Assembly: GCA_016280345.1 (NCBI GenBank)
Contig: JAEEGN010000183.1
Location: 1 to 10,360, forward strand
Direction of reading: 5' to 3'
DNA from: Selenomonadaceae bacterium
GTDB taxonomy: Bacteria > Bacillota > Negativicutes > Selenomonadales > Selenomonadaceae
Length of the DNA stretch: 10,360 bases
A program made the translations under genes and the position numbers. Below, one piece after another: positions 1 to 4,785 of this stretch. The notes beneath the pieces are model-generated. The model was not told the origin of the DNA, ran no database searches, and was given only the letters and a program-made list of their open reading frames with translations. How positions within the stretch are numbered: the first letter of the stretch is position 1; each line of letters starts with the position of its first letter.

Positions 1-1
1 C

Positions 2-1180
2 AATCTCGCCATTTCCTACGCGAAGACGATAGACGAAAAGGCGCGGGCGCAGACCGCGCGGATGTGCGACTATGACTTCACAGCGGGAAGCCGCATCCGC
101 ATCATGCCTGACGTCCACGCAGGCAAGGGCTGCACCATCGGGACGACGATGACTGTTACCGACAAGGCCGTGCCGAATATCGTCGGCGTGGACATCGGCT
201 GCGGCATGTACACCGTCCGGCTGGAGGAAAAGCGGATTGATTTCCCCCGGCTTGACGAGGCGGCGCATATCGTTCCTTCGGGGCGCAACGTCTGGGACGC
301 GAAGGAAGTCGAGTTCGACCTTCGCCGTCTGCATTGCTTCGGGCAGCTTCGCAACGTGCCGTGGGTGGAGAAAAGCGTGGGGACGCTGGGCGGTGGCAAT
401 CACTTCATCGAAATCGACGAAACGTCGGACGGGACGTATTACCTCGTCATCCACACCGGCAGCCGCAATCTCGGCAAGCAGGTGGCGGAGCTCTACCAGG
501 AACTGGCCGTTGACCTGAATGTCGGCAAGGCGTCCTATCTCGAACAACGGGAGGCCATCATCCGCGAATACAAGGCCGCCGGGCGGAAAAGCGAGATACA
601 GAAGGCATTGAAGGCGCTGGAGGCCAACCGCCGGAAAACCTCCATACCCGAAGACCTCTGCTATGTCTATGGGGATTATCTGGAGAAGTATCTGCATGAC
701 GTGGAGATTTGCCAGGAATTCGCCCGCCAGAACCGCGAGCATATCGCCCAAGTCCTGCTGGAACATACGGGGCTGACGGGGGCCGAGGCGTTCCACACCA
801 TCCATAACTACATCGACACGAAGGAAATGATCCTGCGCAAGGGCGCCATCGCCGCGCACAAGGGGAAGAAAGTGCTGATTCCCCTCAATATGCGGGACGG
901 CAGCATCCTCGCCGTCGGCAAGGGCAACGAGGAATGGAACTACTCCGCGCCCCACGGCGCCGGCCGCACTATGTCGAGGATGCAGGCGAAGGCGACGCTG
1001 AATATGGAGGACTACCGGGCATCGATGGCCGGCATCTATACGACCTCCATCAGCGACGATACCCTGGACGAAGCGCCGATGGCCTACAAATCCGTCGATG
1101 ACATTCTGGACGTCATCGGCGAAACGGCCGAGGTCATCGAACACATGAAGCCCGTGTACAATTTCAAGGCGGCGGAGTGA
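2..1180 (+). CDS. rtcB: RtcB-family RNA ligase, 5' end cut by the window edge
   Basis: RtcB ligases join 2',3'-cyclic-phosphate (or 3'-phosphate) RNA ends to 5'-OH ends using GTP and Mn2+, in tRNA splicing or RNA repair. The frame is open back to base 2, and the 20 codons before the first ATG (62) already look like RtcB (KTIDEKARAQ), so the true start lies just outside the window. Counting from the ATG at 62, I see the metal-binding DIGCG (Asp44, Cys47), GGGNH (His114), HTGSRNLG (His131), HTIHN (245-249) and SAPHGAGR, whose His298 corresponds to the histidine that is guanylylated in characterised RtcB. All expected catalytic residues are present. The protein is of the shorter bacterial RtcB type of about 400 residues. 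It ends in TGA and is followed after about 30 nt by an intrinsic terminator, so it is the last gene of its transcript. No RtcA or RtcR partner is visible. Family certain; physiological substrate unknown. Confidence 0.96.
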   Translation, partial: NLAISYAKTIDEKARAQTARMCDYDFTAGSRIRIMPDVHAGKGCTIGTTMTVTDKAVPNIVGVDIGCGMYTVRLEEKRIDFPRLDEAAHIVPSGRNVWDAKEVEFDLRRLHCFGQLRNVPWVEKSVGTLGGGNHFIEIDETSDGTYYLVIHTGSRNLGKQVAELYQELAVDLNVGKASYLEQREAIIREYKAAGRKSEIQKALKALEANRRKTSIPEDLCYVYGDYLEKYLHDVEICQEFARQNREHIAQVLLEHTGLTGAEAFHTIHNYIDTKEMILRKGAIAAHKGKKVLIPLNMRDGSILAVGKGNEEWNYSAPHGAGRTMSRMQAKATLNMEDYRASMAGIYTTSISDDTLDEAPMAYKSVDDILDVIGETAEVIEHMKPVYNFKAAE

Positions 1181-1212
1181 GGAGACGCCCCTGTCGGGCG
1201 CACCCAGCAAGG

Positions 1213-1245
1213 AAGCCCTGCTCCGTTGTGAGCAGGGCTTTCTTT
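1213..1245 (+). terminator. Intrinsic terminator of rtcB
   Basis: A perfect 10-bp stem (AAGCCCTGCT paired with AGCAGGGCTT) with an 8-nt loop is followed by TCTTT. It lies 33 nt after the rtcB stop codon and marks the right edge of the rtcB transcript and the left edge of the accessory stretch. Confidence 0.9.
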
Positions 1246-1286
1246 AGTTCCGTATACACTTTTCAAAATCTCCTGCTCCGTCTACT

Positions 1287-1468
1287 CTATGCGTCGGCAA
1301 CTATCCGCATTACTTCCGCATCCTTTATTGCCTGTATGACATCCAGCGTGTCACTTCCTTCCCCCAGTTTCCGGATCGGGCGCGTATTATTTCACGTCGA
1401 AGATCAGAAACCCGCGATGGCTTTTCCCTTCATAATCGGTCGCGCTCATGAACAGCAAAATTTAAGGC
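1287..1468 (-). pseudogene. C-terminal relic of an unrecognised gene
   Basis: This stretch has no intact gene, but its minus strand reads like a frameshifted protein tail. One frame gives MSATDYEGKSHRGFLIFDVK (ATG at 1449, stop at 1387-1389). A second frame takes over at the AAATAAT run and gives residues such as TRPIRKLGEGSDTLDVIQ and then KDAEVMRIVADA, stopping at TAG 1287-1289. Joined, the two pieces make a plausible globular C-terminus of about 60 residues, with a single-base shift near 1386-1392. A stop at 1462-1464 breaks the first frame a few bases before the duplicated ATPase cassette begins at 1469, so the rest of the gene appears lost at that junction. I do not recognise the family. 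It could be chance coding potential, since the two-frame join is my inference. Confidence 0.35.
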
Positions 1469-1469
1469 A

Positions 1470-1498
1470 TTGACGCATTTTTGTGGCTAATTTATAAT
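1470..1498 (+). promoter_or_regulatory. Sigma-70-type promoter of the truncated ATPase copy
   Basis: TTGACG (1470-1475) and a consensus TATAAT (1493-1498) are separated by exactly 17 bp. The element is identical in sequence and spacing to the promoter of the intact copy at 2376-2404. It would drive the 65-codon fragment and transcribe into the palindrome at 1682-1737. Confidence 0.8.
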
Positions 1499-1521
1499 AT
1501 GACTATAGATTAGCCACAAAA
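1479..1521 (+). promoter_or_regulatory. Operator-like inverted repeat over the promoter, copy 1
   Basis: TTTTGTGGCTAAT (1479-1491) and its exact reverse complement (1509-1521) are separated by 17 bp that contain the -10 box. The left arm sits between -35 and -10 and would not be transcribed, so a DNA-binding site is more likely than an RNA hairpin. Both arms are fully conserved in the second copy, while the spacer between them carries two changes. Confidence 0.65.
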
Positions 1522-1533
1522 GAGGTGCGCGCC

Positions 1534-1731
1534 ATGTATATCAAGCGAAGCATGGAAAAATACATTGAAACCGCCGGAAATGATTTCAAAGCGATTCTCG
1601 TCACGGGCGCTCGCCAGGCGGGCAAATCCACACTACTCAAACACCTTTTTCCCGAGCGTGCGTATTTGACGTTTGACGACCTGAATATTACGATGGCAGG
1701 GAGCATATTGCTATGCTCCCTGCCATCGTAA
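1534..1731 (+). pseudogene. Truncated DUF4143-type ATPase (first 49 residues)
   Basis: The fragment starts at ATG 1534, behind the same AGAGGTG ribosome binding site as the full-length copy. Its first 49 residues are identical to the intact ATPase at 2440-3666, including the Walker A motif GARQAGKST at residues 25-33. After TFDD the homology ends, and a 16-residue tail is read out of the palindrome until TAA at 1729-1731. No Walker B, sensor or C-terminal region remains, so it cannot be a working ATPase. Because promoter and ribosome binding site are intact, a 65-residue peptide could still be made. It is best read as the broken 5' end of a second gene copy. Confidence 0.85.
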
Positions 1732-1737
1732 TATTCA
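1682..1737. repeat. Perfect palindrome with 26-bp arms at the break point of the ATPase copy
   Basis: The left arm (1682-1707) and right arm (1712-1737) are exact reverse complements around the 4-nt loop TTGC. The palindrome begins at the base after the end of homology between the two ATPase copies. No T-run follows on either strand, so it is not a standard intrinsic terminator, although it would fold strongly in RNA. No second copy was seen in the window. It may come from a snap-back or template-switch event at a broken end, or be a small palindromic inserted element. Confidence 0.9.
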
Positions 1738-2163
1738 AATCTCATAGATATAATTTCCCGGGACTTCAGGTTTGAAGACGGAGCTGTTTTTGAAGTTGAA
1801 GCACAGCAGGAGCCGGCATTCCGTATGAGCATGAATTGCATACCCTAGGGGATAAAAGCAGGAACGAACTTGCCCAATGCCGATGCCAATGTATTGTTTG
1901 CTCCTTGCCTCAGGAAAGCCATTATGAATGTTGAGATCAGATGCTATTGTACAGATAAAGATCCTATGTTTAATGATTTCTTTGATGAGGAACACAACAA
2001 ACGGGAATTGGTATCGAGTATTGTTTTGTGGCTTGATGATGGGAATGGGATAAAGATAGGTGGTACGATTGATTTCTGTGCGATTGCATACATTGATGAA
2101 AGACGTGTTCCCCACACGATTCCTTTTGGGGAATTGAAACAAGGGCTGATTGGCTTATTGTAA
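1735..2163 (+). pseudogene. AT-rich unrecognised gene with an in-frame TAG
   Basis: One frame runs from the edge of the palindrome (stop at 1729-1731) to TAA 2161-2163, interrupted only by TAG at 1846-1848. Before the TAG it reads acidic, protein-like sequence (RDFRFEDGAVFEVEAQQEP). After it come 104 open codons including NKRELVSSIVLWLDDGNGI, with normal composition. The simplest reading is a gene that lost its 5' end at the palindrome and then acquired an amber stop. Alternatively a shorter intact gene starts at ATG 1924, five bases after AGGAAAG, and encodes 79 residues. I do not recognise the family. The DNA is visibly poorer in G+C than rtcB or the minus-strand operon, which suggests transfer. 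Its small size and acidic character recall orphan immunity-type proteins, but that is only a guess. Confidence 0.5.
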
Positions 2164-2164
2164 A

Positions 2165-2236
2165 ATGAAGATTCTGACCGGGAAAGAGAAGCCTGGCCAT
2201 CTAAAGGTCATGGTGCGTATCAAGGCTGCGAAGTGA
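2165..2236 (+). CDS. Very short ORF, possible gene-tail fragment (23 aa)
   Basis: ATG 2165 lies one base after the preceding stop codon and opens a 23-codon frame (KILTGKEKPGHLKVMVRIK in its middle) ending in TGA 2234-2236. That stop overlaps the GAGG preceding the next start at 2242. No good ribosome binding site of its own is visible. The basic sequence looks like the C-terminal tail of a larger protein rather than a free peptide. No function can be assigned. Confidence 0.2.
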   Translation: MKILTGKEKPGHLKVMVRIKAAK

Positions 2237-2241
2237 GGACA

Positions 2242-2379
2242 ATGGATAGGATTGAGTTTCGGCTGAATCACTTTGAGTACGGCGCGGACCGTTACAAAGA
2301 CGGGTATTATGCCTCGCCGGTGGTGGATATTTTTATCAACGACATGGAATTATCCTCATATACGCAAGATTTCTATTGA
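2242..2379 (+). pseudogene. N-terminal fragment of an unrecognised, possibly immunity-like gene
   Basis: The frame starts at ATG 2242 behind GAGGACA and gives 45 residues (FRLNHFEYGADRYKDGYY, then SPVVDIFINDMELS). It is cut at TGA 2377-2379, a stop supplied by the first bases of the second ATPase cassette (2375). It is therefore the front end of a gene whose remainder was lost at the cassette junction. Its pattern (I-x-FRL near the start, then VV-D/E-I-Y/F-I-D/N-D-x-x-LS) resembles the start of the intact orphan gene at 4162. The two may belong to one family, although the spacing between the blocks differs. The family is not recognised; small acidic immunity-type proteins are one possibility. 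Confidence 0.55.
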
Positions 2380-2404
2380 CGCATTTTTGTGGCTAATTTA
2401 TAAT
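2376..2404 (+). promoter_or_regulatory. Sigma-70-type promoter of the DUF4143 ATPase
   Basis: TTGACG (2376-2381), a 17-bp spacer and a consensus TATAAT (2399-2404). Transcription would start near 2411, about 30 nt before the ATG at 2440. This is the best promoter match in the window. Confidence 0.82.
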
Positions 2405-2427
2405 ACAACTATAGATTAGCCACAAAA
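2385..2427 (+). promoter_or_regulatory. Operator-like inverted repeat over the ATPase promoter
   Basis: The arms TTTTGTGGCTAAT (2385-2397) and its exact reverse complement (2415-2427) enclose the -10 box. A dimeric regulator bound here would block the promoter. The right arm runs directly into the ribosome binding site AGAGGTG. No regulator gene is adjacent, so the regulator is either the ATPase itself (it has a winged-helix-like segment) or encoded elsewhere. Confidence 0.65.
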
Positions 2428-2439
2428 GAGGTGCGCGCC

Positions 2440-3666
2440 ATGTATATCAAGCGAAGCATGGAAAAATACATTGAAACCGCCGGAAATGATTTCAAAGCGA
2501 TTCTGGTCACGGGCGCTCGCCAGGCGGGCAAATCCACGCTGCTCAAACACCTTTTTCCCGAGCGTGCGTATTTGACGTTTGACGACCCGATTTTGCTGGA
2601 AGAGGCCGGACGCGAGCCGGGACTTTTCTTTCGCAACCATCCGGCGCCCATCACGCTGGACGAAGTGCAGTACATTCAACACCTGTTTCCCTATATCAAA
2701 ATAGCGTGCGACGCCTCCGATAAGCGGGGCTTGTTCGCCCTGACCGGTTCCCAGTCATTTCATCTGATGAAGCATGTATCAGAGTCTTTGGCGGGGCGTG
2801 TCGCAATCTTTGAGTTGCCGGGCCTTTCCCTGCGGGAAATTGACGGCGGCGACTTCAACCGGCCATTCATTCCCACCGCCGATTATATTGACGAGCGCGC
2901 CCAAAATGTCCGCCGCCGTCCAGACATTTGGGAGATAATCCATCGCGGTTCTTATCCGGCGCTTTACGAAGCGGATGTAAACTGGCAGACCTTTTACTCG
3001 TCCTATGTTCAAACGTACCTGAATCGCGACGTCAACGGACTATTGCGCGTCAAGGATCAAATGCGCTTCACCCGTTTCCTCACCGCGATGGCGGCACGGA
3101 CGGGGAGCCTTCTCAACTATTCCAAAGTTGCGGAACAGGCGGACGTTACCGCCGCCACCGCCAAGGAATGGACTTCCATTCTTGAAGCCTCCGGCCTTAT
3201 CGCCATTCTGCCCCCGTTTTCCAATTCCGCCCTGACGCGGGCCATCAAGACGCCCAAGATGTATTTCCGCGATACGGGACTCGTCTGCTTCCTGACCAAA
3301 TACCGGACGGCGGAAATGGCCATGAACGGTGCGCTGGCGGGCGGGTTGTTTGAAACCTTCGTCGTCTCGGAAATCATCAAGAGCTTTTCCAATGCCGGAA
3401 TCGACTATCGCCTGTACCTGACCTACTATCGCGGAAAAGACAAGGCGCGGGAATCGGAAATCGACCTCGTGATCGAGGAGGGGGAAACCCTCTATCCGGT
3501 CGAGATCAAGATGACAGCCAATCCCCGCCCGGACATGACAAGCGCCTTTGACGTGCTGGACAAGGTCAAAGGGAAAAAACGAGGCAAAGGCGTCCTGCTT
3601 TGCCTGTACGACAAGCCATCAAACCTGAATGAAAACGCCGTGGCCTTGCCCGTGGAGTATGTATAA
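2440..3666 (+). CDS. AAA-type ATPase with C-terminal DUF4143
   Basis: A complete protein of 408 residues, a normal length for the AAA_14/DUF4143 family. The start is ATG 2440, six bases after AGAGGTG; a GTG at 2431 is in frame but lies within that ribosome binding site. Walker A is GARQAGKST (25-33), Walker B is ITLDE (71-75), and a sensor-like LTGSQ lies at 101-105. A winged-helix-like segment spans about 224-253. The C-terminal part holds a PD-(D/E)XK-like pattern: ESEID (338-342) and PVEIK (353-357). No signal peptide or membrane segment is seen, so it should be cytoplasmic. DUF4143 ATPases are common and often multi-copy in gut anaerobes. Their biological role is not established, and nuclease activity from the C-terminal motif is only predicted. 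A truncated near-identical copy lies upstream. Family firm, function open. Confidence 0.93.
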   Translation: MYIKRSMEKYIETAGNDFKAILVTGARQAGKSTLLKHLFPERAYLTFDDPILLEEAGREPGLFFRNHPAPITLDEVQYIQHLFPYIKIACDASDKRGLFALTGSQSFHLMKHVSESLAGRVAIFELPGLSLREIDGGDFNRPFIPTADYIDERAQNVRRRPDIWEIIHRGSYPALYEADVNWQTFYSSYVQTYLNRDVNGLLRVKDQMRFTRFLTAMAARTGSLLNYSKVAEQADVTAATAKEWTSILEASGLIAILPPFSNSALTRAIKTPKMYFRDTGLVCFLTKYRTAEMAMNGALAGGLFETFVVSEIIKSFSNAGIDYRLYLTYYRGKDKARESEIDLVIEEGETLYPVEIKMTANPRPDMTSAFDVLDKVKGKKRGKGVLLCLYDKPSNLNENAVALPVEYV

Positions 3667-3682
3667 GTAAAAACATCGCCGG

Positions 3683-3750
3683 GGCGCTGATGGGCCTTTT
3701 TTGTGTCGTAGGGCAAAAAAGGCCAGCGCCTGTGCGGGATGGGAGGCGCT
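3683..3750 (+). terminator. Alternative hairpins after the ATPase gene, possible terminator
   Basis: GGCGCTG (3683-3689) and GCCTTTTTTG (3694-3703) pair exactly with CAAAAAAGGC (3714-3723) and CAGCGCC (3724-3730), leaving a 4-nt bulge (3690-3693) and a 10-nt loop. A third arm, AGGCGCT (3744-3750), can instead pair with AGCGCCT (3725-3731). The two hairpins exclude each other. The T-run lies inside the first stem rather than after it, so a terminator role is plausible but not typical. Confidence 0.5.
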
Positions 3751-3759
3751 TGTCGGAAA

Positions 3760-4108
3760 ATGCAGTTCCTTATAAGCACGGTTTTGTGCATCATATTCAT
3801 GAACGCGATCAATCGCTTTGCCGTTAAAGAAGCGCCTGGCGGAAAAGCCGCTGGTGCAGCTCTTCCTTTTGGGTGTTGGGGCCGCCGTCATCATCGTGGC
3901 TTTCACCGTTGCCTATAGCGGTTGGGATAAAGATATCCTTACGGGCGTTTTGGGGTTAAGCGATGAGGACATCGGTTTCGCGTTAGTTGACGCCTTCCTG
4001 TTAACGGCCCTGGTCGAGGAGGTGTTCAAGTATATTGGCCTCAGAAGGTACCAGAACCTTTTTCAACGGGTTGGATGCTTCATGACGCGGCAAGCGGATA
4101 AGGATTGA
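3760..4108 (+). pseudogene. Frameshifted, truncated PrsW-like intramembrane protease
   Basis: A first frame from ATG 3760 encodes a hydrophobic segment (MQFLISTVLCIIFMNAINRF). The plausible continuation lies in the next frame from about 3818: LKKRLAEKPLVQLFLLGVG, a membrane helix, then AFLLTALVEEVFKYIGLRRY. LVEEVFK fits the EExxK motif of PrsW-type glutamic intramembrane proteases, and the preceding E-K-P-L stretch fits their N-terminal layout (helix, basic loop, helix). After RRYQN the resemblance stops and the frame ends at TGA 4106-4108. The later helices with the remaining active-site residues are missing, so the gene carries both a one-base frameshift near 3815-3820 and a 3' truncation. 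A small unrelated membrane protein starting at TTG 3818 is the alternative. The PrsW assignment rests on a short motif. Confidence 0.5.
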
Positions 4109-4161
4109 TTCAAAAATATGTAATTGGAGAAAAGCTGTTATCTCCAGCGAGGTGTTTTTTC

Positions 4162-4755
4162 ATGAAGGCCAACAAAATCGGTTTTAGGCTTTCGGCTGAA
4201 ACTTTTGGTCCGGATACTGAACCCACGGATGTAGTAGAAATTTATATTGATGACAACAAACTTAGTGATCTTATTACATGTAACTTGCCTTTATGGCCAT
4301 CTGAATTATATACAAGCCTGATGAGAAAAATACGCTGTGTCATGGCGGTGGTGGAGAATAAGGATTCCGTTTTTTCGTCAGTAGATTTGTCAACATCGAA
4401 GCATAGCAATTGTTTTTATCATGCGCTTTATATGATTTTCGATGGCGGCTATTTGATTTGCTCACAATATGGTTCTTATTGGGTGGATACGGCGCCGATT
4501 GATGAAACAATCACAGATGTGTCGGAATATTTCTCGCCGATTGTCGGACATGAAATCCGACAGGTCACCTTTGAACACAGTGAAGTGATTAAAGGGATTA
4601 CATATTTTGGACAGCCGGTTACATCTTTCCATTTTGATAATGGCATTAGGCTGACTTTTACTACCAATTTTGGCGAAGTTGAAAAAAGTCATACTGGCTC
4701 GTATTATTATTTCGGTAATAGTGAGATGCCTTCAGAAAACAAGGTGACGGAGTGA
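4162..4755 (+). CDS. Orphan AT-rich gene, 197 aa, function unknown
   Basis: ATG 4162 is chosen because GAGGTG (4149-4154) lies seven bases upstream; the frame is open back to a TTG at 4105 but nothing there resembles a start signal. The product is predicted soluble, with no signal peptide or membrane helix, and is rich in aromatic and acidic residues (for example VVEIYIDDNKLSDLI near the N-terminus and a Tyr-rich stretch near the end). Its N-terminal pattern resembles the truncated 45-residue fragment at 2242-2379. Base composition is clearly poorer in G+C than the genes on either side, which suggests recent acquisition. The PHP gene starts 30 nt after its stop, so the two may share a transcript. 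I do not recognise the family. An orphan immunity-type protein would fit size, composition and context, but no toxin gene is visible. Confidence 0.75.
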   Translation: MKANKIGFRLSAETFGPDTEPTDVVEIYIDDNKLSDLITCNLPLWPSELYTSLMRKIRCVMAVVENKDSVFSSVDLSTSKHSNCFYHALYMIFDGGYLICSQYGSYWVDTAPIDETITDVSEYFSPIVGHEIRQVTFEHSEVIKGITYFGQPVTSFHFDNGIRLTFTTNFGEVEKSHTGSYYYFGNSEMPSENKVTE

Positions 4756-4768
4756 GGAAACGAAATGC

Positions 4769-4776
4769 AGGGGAGG
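4769..4776 (+). promoter_or_regulatory. Ribosome binding site that favours GTG 4786
   Basis: AGGGGAGG is the strongest Shine-Dalgarno match near this gene. Its nine-base spacing to GTG 4786 decides against ATG 4765, which would place this site inside the coding region. Confidence 0.6.
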
Positions 4777-4785
4777 CGTTTAAGA

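Larger units (their letters stand above)
1469..1681 (+). repeat. Direct repeat copy 1: promoter, operator and start of a DUF4143 ATPase
   Basis: This 213-bp segment matches 2375-2587 at 208 positions, with a constant offset of 906 bp. It spans a -35/-10 promoter, a 13-bp inverted repeat, a ribosome binding site and the first 49 codons of the ATPase. Two mismatches lie between the arms of the inverted repeat. The other three (one C/G and two A/G) are at third codon positions and are silent. The match stops sharply at 1681 and a palindrome starts at 1682. On the left the match starts at ATTGAC, with no obvious target duplication. Confidence 0.95.
2375..2587 (+). repeat. Direct repeat copy 2: promoter, operator and start of the intact ATPase
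   Basis: This is the partner of 1469-1681, with five differences in 213 bp. Here the cassette continues into the complete ATPase gene. Its left end cuts into the gene fragment that starts at 2242. Homologous recombination between the two copies would delete exactly the 906 bp that hold the palindrome and the AT-rich fragments. Confidence 0.95.

Noticed and set aside
1177..1473. 98-codon plus-strand frame after rtcB
   Set aside because: It overlaps the rtcB terminator, has no start signal and reads as low-quality sequence; the minus strand holds a better coding signal.
1682..1737. Palindrome as an intrinsic terminator
   Set aside because: No T-run follows on either strand, and the position at a homology break points to a rearrangement.
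1735..2142. Uninterrupted 135-codon minus-strand frame over the AT-rich fragment
   Set aside because: It has shadow-like composition (many Ile, Arg, Asn, Tyr) and no ribosome binding site. The plus strand reads acidic and protein-like despite one TAG, so the minus frame was not called.
1469..2587. Composite transposon or insertion sequence formed by the direct repeats
   Set aside because: There is no transposase between or beside the repeats, no terminal inverted repeats at the outer ends and no target duplication. The repeats are the 5' part of a gene.
4117..4146. Short hairpin in the leader of the orphan gene (TGGAGA with TCTCCA)
   Set aside because: The stem has six base pairs with a long AT-rich loop, which is too weak to call a regulatory element.
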